Below are positions 1 to 9,500 of a DNA stretch of 64,000 nucleotides, piece by piece. The position numbers and the translations under genes are program-made. The notes below the pieces were generated by a model that was given only the letters and a program-made list of their open reading frames with translations, did no database searches and was not told the DNA's origin. Source of the stretch: Pocillopora verrucosa. Lineage: Eukaryota; Cnidaria; Anthozoa; Scleractinia; Pocilloporidae. The stretch is taken from positions 4,043,120 through 4,107,119 of the forward strand of contig NC_089314.1 of the NCBI RefSeq assembly GCF_036669915.1. Direction: 5' to 3'. Within the stretch, counting starts at the first letter, position 1. Each line of letters begins with the position of its first letter.

Positions 1-157
1 TTTGATGTGCTTCGTGATCAGTTACTAAAAAGAGCCACGGCAACATAGAGTCCATTTGTTTTCTACGCTGTGAAGACGTAAAATATCATTAACAGTAACG
101 TCATCTATTCGTCTTTCTATAAAAGACCTTAAAAACTAATCAAAACTCAGACATAGT
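1..157. repeat. Dispersed repeat, second copy near 38.2 kb
   Basis: This stretch, with its conserved words for the AGAGCCACGGCAACATAGAG core, recurs at about 38,223-38,350 with scattered substitutions. The match is direct by eye. It lies just upstream of the Penelope-like remains here, but no Penelope-like coding sequence follows the second copy. It is therefore a separate dispersed repeat or an ancient flank. No coding potential was recognised. Confidence 0.6.
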
Positions 158-211
158 TTGATGCTACTCTGGTTTAAAGATTTAATGAATGTAACCGAAG
201 AAGTTGCGATT

Positions 212-258
212 TATAGACCCAACATTTGTACACTCCTGTCTAATGCCTTCATCAGGGG
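212..258 (-). ncRNA. Decayed hammerhead-ribozyme-like motif
   Basis: On the minus strand the segment reads CTGATGA (249-255), then a short stem-loop, then CAAATGTT (from about 228 down). A hammerhead core is CUGANGA, stem II, GAAA. Here stem II could pair GGCATT with AGTGTA at about five of six positions including wobbles. GAAAC has become CAAAT, partly a CpG-type decay. Hammerhead motifs are known from terminal repeats of Penelope-like elements, and a Penelope-like reverse transcriptase relic starts about 200 bp downstream. The motif is antisense to that ORF and is probably inactive. Confidence 0.35.
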
Positions 259-446
259 TGATCTTAACACTGCCACAAGAGGTCCTTTTATACGATCACT
301 TATTAGCTGCCTTTTTTCTGACGAAGTGTATCATTTGTATTTCAATCACCTATGTAAAGAAAACTATGTGCTTCCATCGAGTTTAAGGTTTCGGCCTCCT
401 TTGCGGAGTGCTAAAAGTGCTTATTATTTTCTAAAGTTACGAATAG

Positions 447-1860
447 ATGAATATCACAGTTCCAAACTGTGTTTGCGTGCGTTATTCTCCCGTTCACTCA
501 ATGAACTCTGCTTTGATCAACAACTCCGAAACTTCCTGGGTCGAGGAGTTCTGCTGTTCGAAAGAACAACAGACATTTACCAAACAGAAAGAGAAACACG
601 GCAGAAAATTCCGTCATTTACTCAGTAAGATAAATGGGTCATGAACCTTTCCTCCGAGGAGTTATCCGCGCTAGAACGGAATGGTGTAGAGAAGGGTCTG
701 AAGTTTGCTATTGCTCCTCGCAAAATGCCGACTGCTGAAATTGTCGCCGCTGTCGAGGAGAGCATCTCTCAATTCAACGATGACCGTTACTCAGGCGTGC
801 TAAACCTCCTCCCAAAAACATTCAAAAGGATGTTTTCAATGCGCTTATATCTATTAAAAAGGATTCGGACAGGCTCGTATTATCTGCTGACAAGAGTAAC
901 TATGCTGTGCTTATGGACAAACAGTAATATCACCTCAAAGCTTTGTATCTGCTTAATGAGGAAAGTACGTATGCAGTCTTAGACTCTGATCCTACCAGTA
1001 AAACTCAAAGAAAGTTAAACAAAATGTCGCTTGATTTGAAAAAAACCTGTAAGAGTGGTGACTATACCCAAAAGATATTTTACAGTAGTGACGGCTTATG
1101 TCCACGTTTTTGTGGCTCACCTAAAATTCGTAAACCGGGAATTCTTTTGAGACCTGTCGTCTCTTTTTTTAATTCTCCGACTTGTGCATTTCTGGTTCTC
1201 TTGCGAAAATATCGTCGCCTGTTGTTGGGGATACTTATTACACTCTGTCAAAAATTCCTGCGAATTTGCGGATTTCTTAAGACATAAAACTCTTAACGCT
1301 TGTGAAGAATTACTATCTTTCGACGTTGTTTCGCTCTTCACGAAAATCCCACCTGATCTTGACGTTAAGGTTGCGGAGGAGAGACTCAGAGAAGATACTT
1401 CCCTAGGACAAAGAACTGGAGGATATCATTCATCTGCTGTCTTTTTGCCTCAAAACCACGCAATTTGCATACAACGGCACCTACTATCAATGGCAATGGA
1501 AGACGTGGAACAAAAGGGCCTTGGCCACTTCACCGGTTAAACCCTTTTTCTGGAAACGATATGTCGACGATGTTATTTTTGCGGTATCCGGAAATGAACC
1601 AGAGCGCCTCCTATCGCATTTGAATTCAATAGAGCCGTCTACTCAATTTACCCTTGAGCGTGAAAAAGATAACATGGCTGCTTCACCGATAAACGAAATG
1701 TTTTGGACTGCAGTACACTGTTTCTTGTTTATCTTAGAGTACTGAGAGACGTGGTTCGACGTGAATTGCATTATCGAGGGTCAAATTATATAGAGAATTA
1801 TTTGAAGGGAAAATTGCTACGAGTTGTCGGGAGGTTCGAGTTATCGAGGTGATCGAGTTA
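447..1860 (+). pseudogene. Penelope-like element reverse transcriptase, decayed
   Basis: The translated pieces follow the order of a Penelope-like (PLE) reverse transcriptase but need at least four frame changes. In order: a KFRHLLSK segment (about 590-630), KGLKFAIAP (about 690-720), an RT finger block resembling PKIHKPG..LRPIVS (about 1,120-1,170), FDVVSLFTKIP (about 1,319-1,351), and the catalytic YVDD box at 1,560-1,571 followed by a LNSIEPSTQFTLE segment. YVDD is intact, but stops and frameshifts separate every block. No GIY-YIG endonuclease domain is visible, so the 3' end is missing. The assignment to PLE rather than LINE rests on the whole block series. It is dead and unrelated to the pentraxin genes. 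Confidence 0.8.
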
Positions 1861-3525
1861 TCAGAGTCAACTATATTTGTGTTTTTCTAGATAAGCGTTA
1901 GGAGACTCAAAAAGCATATCATTAAGACAAAAAGCATACAAAGACGTAAAGTAAAAAATGTCGAACACTTCGAAATAACTTGAAGGCAGGTATTTTCATA
2001 AAGCACCTGAATTCATTTGAAAGGCGATTTTCCCAGTTAAATCCTCTCTAATCTTTCAGGTGAAAAAATGAAGGAAAACACGAATTACATGTATAAGCAT
2101 AGCGCCAAAAACACTCTTTTCAACAAGACATAGAGTTGGAATTGTGAGATATCCAGCAACTTAAGCAAAAGTCTGTTCTGCCAATGCGAATGGAATCATT
2201 ACATTGATAAGAAAAAAGGTTACGAGGAATCCAATGACAAACTACAAGGCCTTTTATTGTTGGGCTTCCTTCGTCATATGTTTTTCACAATTTAACACCA
2301 AGATAATGGGGAAATTAAAGAAGTTTGTCGCTGTTTGTTTCAGTGTAATCACCTGCTCCATGATATTCTTTAGTATCAAAAAGATCCATTCAAGATCCGT
2401 AATTGGTTCCCTGCACTTTCGTATATTTTTGACATAGGTATTGCCTACAAATAATAGCACAGACAACGCTTCCAATCTGTTTGTGTTAAGATTATTGTCC
2501 CTATTATGGTGCATAAAATAATGAGCTGTGATCGTATGTAGAGCTCTTCATGAAAAAATCCGGATCAATCAATGTCCCATGATAGCAGATTAATCTACGC
2601 TACAATTCAATTTGTCTTTTGACAGCCCCTGAAGAATTTTTCTACAACTGAAGTAAGTATACGAAGATGAAAGCTCGTTTTTAGACATCACAGAACAGCA
2701 ACAAAGGTAAGCTGACACCAACGACGTACAAAACGCATTAAAAAGAAAACTAATTAAAAGAAAAGGAGTAGATTATGGAAGAACTGATATTGCAAGCAGA
2801 GATCTTGATATCATCCTGTTTTTCCACTCGAGAATATCTTAGTGCGACTTGAGTCCTCTAATTCAACATTCTGTTGACAAATGGCAAAATCCAAAACCCA
2901 CCTGACGCCTAAACTCCTGTCAGAAGACCTAGACTGAAAAATCAATTTTTTTAAATCTAAAGAAGTTCAAATCGTAACCGTGGCTTTACTCAGATTATAG
3001 CAAGGCCCTATCAGTGACAAGAAAAATGTTTGTTTGTCTTCGCTATACATCAGCGGGAACATATCAAGAATTTCAAGCGAAGGCGATCACACTCAGACTG
3101 AAGTCGCTCGAAATAATAACTCTAAGTGGCTTCGTCTACTTTTTGACCGATATGCTGTTCGAACAAACCCACCTTACGAAACCGAATAAATTAAGTAAAT
3201 TTGCAGATGATAGATGAAAAGCTGATTGCAAAAGGTCTCAACGGAGTTAAGCGTTAGCCAGACCTTTTCCTATTTAGCCGTGAAGCGTAAAAACTTTGAA
3301 ATTCAACCGTTAGTCATAAGAAAAAATCTACCGTAAAATTTTTCTGGTGACCTTAATGGAGAGATAATAATCTTTAGCCGTAAGTTGGCCAAAATTTTAG
3401 CTGTGAAAGCCATCACTCCATTGGAACCCTTTGCCAAACCCCCAATTTTCTATGGTTCGATTATTCTTCGAATTGTTCTAAAAAATCGTTTCTTTTCGAG
3501 GACGGAGTAAGAAATAGACCAGAAA
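1861..3525. other. Gene-poor sequence, nothing recognised
   Basis: Short ORFs at 2,204-2,437 (+), 2,254-2,514 (-) and 3,014-3,217 (+) show no recognisable domain. Near 3,240-3,420 the word TTAGCCGT and close variants recur, reminiscent of degenerate short-period repeats. I found no splice-consistent exon. Confidence 0.4.
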
Positions 3526-3765
3526 TTGATGGACCCAGCAAAGATCATGTCCTTTTCCTGTCCTCATGATCAAACCTTCGCCTATTACCTAGATGACATA
3601 GCCTCCATTCAAGCTACAGTAGTCAGCACCCTCGTTGCAATTCCTGCAACTATATCTTTAAACATGTTACTGATCGTTGCAGTGATTAGAGAGAAATTAC
3701 CGCAAAACCATACATACCATGCAGGTTCCGGGCGCTACTACTAACTGAGTTATGAAGCCACACTT
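3526..3765 (+). pseudogene. Class-A GPCR fragment, TM1 only
   Basis: The ORF encodes a short polar N-terminus and then one hydrophobic helix (about residues 28-55) containing SLNMLLIVAVIR. This fits TM1 of a rhodopsin-class receptor, including the conserved Asn. After REKLP the frame is lost, although a shifted frame offers RALLLTEL, resembling the start of TM2. Nothing further matches a receptor, so this is a truncated, frameshifted gene copy. Cnidarians carry many intronless rhodopsin-class receptors, so a dead retrocopy or duplicate is plausible. The subfamily cannot be told. Confidence 0.45.
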
Positions 3766-4349
3766 TGGGTGTATGAGGGTTCTTCCACCCAGTAAAGGAA
3801 TCTGATCTGTGAAGCTTTATGCGAGATAATGGTAATCACTGTATTTCCACGCACCCTGGTATTTTTCAATATTTCGGGACCGTTTAGATTGTCTATAATC
3901 GGGGTTTATTACACCTACGATTATACTCAGCACCTGATTGATTGAATGTTTAGCGTAGTGCTTTCTGAAGACTTAAAAAATTAAGGGCTACCAGATAAAT
4001 GTTTTGCTTTTGCAATTTGACTGAAATCACTTTGATGATAAATCATAAAAGCGTGTGAGAGTTAGAGGTAAGATAACGTTGGTCGCATTTTCTGTTGTGG
4101 GGTGAAAAGCTTTTATTGATTGAAAATTTGCTACTTTTGCAGACTTGCACAACGTGAAATAATCATGTCAGAGAATTGTAATGACTTTCTCCATCTTTTT
4201 CAAACCTCACACTTCGGTAGCATTTCCTCATTCTCGCCGATCATGGCCGGACGAATATTCTGATAGAACGATTGTCAATAGACCAACTTTCTAAGCGATT
4301 TACAGGGAATTTGATATTGCTTTGTTTTTTTGTTTTTTGTTTTACTTCG
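3766..4349. other. Spacer, no gene seen
   Basis: No coding region, RNA gene or clear repeat was recognised here. The sequence grades into a copy of the array's intron-4 block downstream. Confidence 0.4.
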
Positions 4350-4730
4350 CACTGTGATTGGTTCAGAAAACATGAATCAAGAATGGCTTTTTTGCTTCAA
4401 GAACCGAGAAAGAAAGCCAATTGTGTTTGTAGCACAATAAACTCACGAGTGTTGCTTATGTTTTCTTTGTTTTGTTTTTTTTGTTTTGATTTTTACGACT
4501 CCACTGCCGGCATTGTCCAAAAATTACGAAAACTGTTAGTCCGCTTGGGTAGCCAGCTCGAACACAGGATTCGCTTCCTATTGTCCACGGGCGCTGCCAG
4601 CGATATAATGATTTCATGTATTGTATTTTGCTGTAGTTTTATCTCCTTCGTTGCGCGCTTAGTGCGAATAGTTGAAGGAAAGTTTGTTATTTTCGTACAA
4701 TGGCGAAACTTCTAAACTACTATGTCTTGC
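4350..4730 (+). pseudogene. Relic of the array's intron-4 block
   Basis: This matches the block that follows exon 4 in every pentraxin gene copy. It contains the GTAGCACAATAAAC word, the GACTCCACTGCCGGCATTGTCC word and the GTTAGTCCGCTTGGGTAGCC word in the same order as at 8,640-8,820, 42,880-43,050 and 62,840-63,000. It shows that the array once extended further left. The 147-residue ORF over it (4,272-4,715) has no splice sites or start shared with real exons and is treated as non-coding. Confidence 0.65.
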
Positions 4731-5739
4731 TGTACGCCACAAGAAACGAAGATTCGTTCGTCCACTCGAAGAGCCTTAAACTATTTTCCATATAACCCAT
4801 TTAAAAGGAAAGGATGAACTTTAAGTGGCCAGCAGAATGTTCTTCTCTCAGTTCACACCCCGAAGAGTTATGTAAATCCCTTTTGCAATTTTAATAAGTG
4901 TTACATAAAGAATTGATCATCACTGCATTTCAAAACAGTATAATTTAATTAATTTCCAGAGCATATACGGAGTTGGCGTACATATTTACCATCATTGTAA
5001 GGTAAAATGGACTTGAAACTGTTGACAATTTTCCATCCCGCCAAGTGTAAAAAAACATAGTAATAATAATAAAAAATGTCAGATTACTTTTAAATTTTAG
5101 TTATCCATGAATAGCATTTGTGTTAAGGCCAAGCTAAGGCCAGGTTGAAGATAAATGCTTGTTCAGCTAACCGCTGAAGATTTTATCAGACCCAGTCAAC
5201 CGTGGCAGTCCGAAATACGTGCATACTAAATGCATGCATGATTTTTCGATGCCTTACTTGCTTCGCAACGGAAAAAAAAAAAAAAAAAAAAAAAACTACC
5301 TAACCCCAGGCAAAAGCATTTAATTATTGCGGGTGATGCTCAGTCGCCGTTTCTCCGATCACAGTGAGAGTTGCCAAATATATTTCAGAGAATTAACAAC
5401 CAAATACTGGCCAGTTTTTAAGCTTTAATTATTATTTCCCTTGTACACTGATTATTCTATCTGTTCTTCTACAATATAATTTTTCATGCTGATCTTTGGA
5501 GACTTACTTCCCGCCTAACAGCATGAGAAGTAGCCGTGAGTATAGCAAATGAAACTAGCTGGCGAAACATTATGAACATAATGATTGCCATCTACGCGTT
5601 TTGGCTGGAAGTAAAACCTAAATTCAATATAAATAAAAGTACATTCTGTCATTCTTCTATTCTTAACAGTGTTTTAAATTCAAAACAAACAAAGTACATT
5701 CTGTTATTCTTCTATTCTTAACAGAGCTTTCAAAAAAAC
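4731..5739. other. Spacer with poly-A tract
   Basis: No exon was recognised. The stretch contains a 24-base A run (5,272-5,295) and an imperfect duplication of a CATTCTGT..TTCTATTCTTAACAG word at about 5,641-5,672 and 5,697-5,725. Short ORFs here lack family features. Confidence 0.4.
5272..5295. repeat. Poly-A run of 24
   Basis: An uninterrupted run of 24 A. It could be a simple-sequence expansion or the tail of a lost retroposon. No retroposon body or target duplication was identified next to it. Confidence 0.7.
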
Positions 5740-6480
5740 ATGAGTAAATAAACGAAGCTCACCCTCCTAATAATCCTGACTGTCTTCATTCAAAACTACG
5801 GACAATGCCAAGTGGGACGAGGAAATCGGGTCTCTAAAGATTTCTTGTAAAACAAGGGCTTATGATTAAATAATTGCTCGTAAGTTTGACTATCAAACAA
5901 CTACAGTACTGTATCTTCAATGCAAGGCTTCAGACTATGACAAGGAGGGGCAGGAAAACAGGGTTAAAACATATTTGCCTAGCTTTCTTTGAAGCTGGAG
6001 CTTCATAAAAATATAAAAAAAACTTCCTCATTCGATGCATGGCTTCAAAGTGTGCCATGACCGACGAGAAAACCTCGAGTACCATTATTTTTCTCCTAAA
6101 ATTAACATATCAAAACTAGAGCGCTCTAAAATAATAGCAACTGCAAAGAAAAGTAAAGAAACGCAAGAGCCTCAAATAATAAATTAAAAACTCCCCTGGT
6201 AGCTTAACTATCCGACATATCATCAGGGAACTTTCTCATTCAATGCATGACTTCAGAGAGTGCCATGGGCGACGAGAAAACCTTGTGTACCATTATTTTT
6301 CTCCTGAATTTACATATCAAAAACTAGAGCGCTCTAAAATAATAGCAACTACAAAGAAAGCTAAAGAAACCCAGGGGCGCTTGAAAACATTTCAAGAGGA
6401 AAACAAAAAATCGAAACAAGAGGCCAGACGCTTAAAAAAAGGACCGCCAATTAATAATTGATGACAAGATATCGTGTCAT
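5740..6480. repeat. Upstream block of gene A with tandem duplication
   Basis: The part from 5,740 to about 6,060 has a diverged copy at about 39,490-39,900. Inside it, about 6,020-6,175 and 6,235-6,385 are tandem copies of one segment. Both carry CGACGAGAAAACC, then ACCATTATTTTTCTCCT, then CTAGAGCGCTCTAAAATAATAGCAACT. This segment is the start of the upstream region shared by all gene copies and probably holds the promoter. No clear TATA box can be fixed. Confidence 0.55.
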
Positions 6481-6534
6481 CAACAGAAGCAGATGTATGC
6501 AAAGCCCCATTTCTCTTTGAGCTACAAGAATAAG

Positions 6535-9500
6535 ATGGCTTTTTTCTATTTATCTGCTAATTTTCTTGCTCTGGTTGTATTGGCGAGTTCTGTGAAGACT
6601 TCAAAAGGTATTTTCCTTCCGTTGCAGTGATACTCGCGTTCTTTTTGCTCTATTTTTGCTGATCTCTACGTCGTGTATTTAACAAAGTATGAGCCAAAAC
6701 CGTTTTAATTGGTCGTCTTCATTTCTTTTTTGAACACAGGACAAACGCCAAACGTCGGGTTTGTCTTCACCAATTTTCTTGCTCACGAAGGCTACCATTT
6801 AAACGTTACAACTGTTGGTACAGAACTGGTCCAAGACTCCTGTGAGTGCGCGTTCAAGTGTCTGGAGAAGGATCCATGTTTGTCCTTCAACCTGGCAGAT
6901 TTGGATGATAACATGGACAATCTGCTATGTGAACTGCTTCCATTTGACCATTACACCCATTCAGACAAGTTCATCACCAACCATCTTTGGTATCACTACA
7001 GTATTGCGGTAAAAAAATTTTTCTTTTTCTACTTTATCTTTATCATCATTTTTTTCTTATTATTTCATTCTGATAATAGCTACAACCAGTTGAAATCATT
7101 TGAGCAAATTTTATTCAACTTTTCAACGTTAATACATCTCTCGTCGGAAGCCATTTTTAAGTCGTTTTATCGATCCGTCATCGAAGTTTGTTTAACTGGT
7201 TTTTATCAAGGGAGTAAGTAATTGATTTTCTCGGTCTTAGTCTCCTTGCTCGAAGTTGCCCTGTCAAAACAATGGAACTTGTGTACCTCTGTACCGGACA
7301 AACAGCTACAAGTGTCGCTGTACGAAACCATACACAGGAAGCCACTGCGAAAAAGGTAAAGTTTTGGTTTCTAAAACAATATTTTCAGAAATATTTCGCG
7401 CGCGTGCTTGTCATATCTGATTCCTAAAGAACCATCACTCGTCGCCATTTGACTTCACTCTGACTTATTTTTGCAAACAAAAATTTTACAATGATTATTT
7501 ACTTTCTCTATTCTTTTTACATCAGTTGATAATAACTGCAGTTGTTCATCAGGACCAGAAGGAAAACAGAGATGCAAAATAGGTCAGTTAATATCTCGCC
7601 TTCGAGTTAAGGAAATAACTTGAAATAGCTTTCCGAGACACCTATACCGGATATATATAAAAAGCCCTAAAAAGCGCCCTCCCTTTACGAAGTCAAAGGA
7701 AAGTCACACTTGTTCACAAAAAGATTAAAGTTTTAAGGCAAACGTGACCACAATTGATGCACTTATACATGGGGAAATCCCGTTACACAGTTTTTTGGGT
7801 CGATGTCGTAATATCTCCAATAGATTTTTTTCTCAACTTAAGAATTTTGTTTTTCGAGCTAGACCTCGCTGTTGAGTGAATTTCATCACATTAAACTGAG
7901 TCGTTTCAAAATCATGACTCCGTTGAGTTTACTCTTTCTCCACGTGGATCAATCTAAAATAAACGCAAGCTCCAAATCAACTTTTACTGATTATATCGCA
8001 ATAGTCTTACATCTGAAAAATTTTCAATGGGTTCTGAGCTGTTGTGTTAAATTTAAAACAGTTCCTCGTATCGATAAGAAACCGCAAACTAGCCAATTAA
8101 GAGTAATTTTCTATCATTACATCATTCATCCACTAATTTCCATTGTTTTGTTTTTTTTCGGAAGTGGCTCTACAAAATTTGTCTTAATTTTGCAATCTTG
8201 AAATACAGCACATGTACATTACATTAACTTTTTTGAAGACTCAGAGAAATAGTACCTATTTACCTACGTCGTTTCCCTGTTCAACTGGAAGATAGAAATT
8301 TGACAGCTTTTATCTTTTCCTTTTTTTCTGAGCAAAATGCCGTCAACTCTAATTTGCATAGGTCAGCATGCGTCACAGTTTCCTAACACGTTTTCGTCGG
8401 CTGAAAATGCAAATGTATGGCGGACAATGTATATACGTTTTTGACCATGACAACTGAATGTTAGCTTCGTTCTCTTTTGCCCTTTTTATGGACCTTGACA
8501 TCCTCTCGGTCAATGAAAAAAGGGAGAAAAAGAGCGAAGCGAATGTCCAGTCATCTTGACTGAACAAGCTTTGTCAATAAAGGATTTATCATTTAGCTAA
8601 CGATTTCGTTTTATTTTAAAAGAAGCAAGAATGATATTTTACTTCCAGAGCCGAGAAAGAAAGCCAACTGTGTTTGTAGCACAATAAATCCACGACAGTC
8701 GTTTATGTTTTCTTTGTTTTGTCTGTCCTCAGCTGATTTTTGCGACTCCACCGCCGGCATTATCGAAAAAAATTGCTAACTCTGTTAGTCCACTCGGGTA
8801 GCCAGTCGGATCTCAGGATTCGCTTCAGTTTCCTATTGCCCTGCTATGGAGAAAAGAAATTATCTCGGAAATGAAAATTAACTTGAAGGCATGGTCCCTG
8901 AAAAATTTTTACAATGCCAAAGAATACGTTGAAAATCTGTTAGATGAAAAGTTATTGCTACAAATTCAACAAACTTGTTTTAGAGCTCGGTTTTTGAATA
9001 ACTTCGCCTGGAAGCTGAAAATTAAGACTAATTTTGAAAGAGCTTGATTTAATTTGTTGCCTTCTTCACCCTGCGCATAAGAGAAGGTACGTTTTTTTTT
9101 CGGTGGGGGGCGGGCTGGGACCTCGTAGGGGAGGGTCATCTGTGAAAGTAAACAAAGGGAGGGTCGTACCTCTTTATAGGCTATTTAAGGGGAGGATTAC
9201 ACACCTTTTGCAGAATTTTTCTTTTTTGTGATGTTGCTTTCTATTATTCTTACAGAGTAAGTTTTTCTTTTCACTACTTCGATTTTAATTTGGTGTTTTA
9301 TTATAGGTTCTATGCTACATTTCTAGGTGTATATTATGCTATGGCACATAGTTTTTCTCAGAGGACTCTTGTCCTTTTCCATCCGTATCGAGACGTACTA
9401 GACTCAGGTATCGTTTCTTCAGCTTCTTGCTTCTGTTGACTATCCGCTGCCTGATCTCCTGAGTCATTTAGTTCTGAATAGTTACTTCTAGATTCAACAA

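Noticed and set aside
6815-7012. Second ORF through exon 2 (MVQNWSKTP.. type), repeated in most copies
   Set aside because: Out-of-frame shadow of the PAN exon. It persists only because the copies are recent duplicates, and it lacks matching exon phases.
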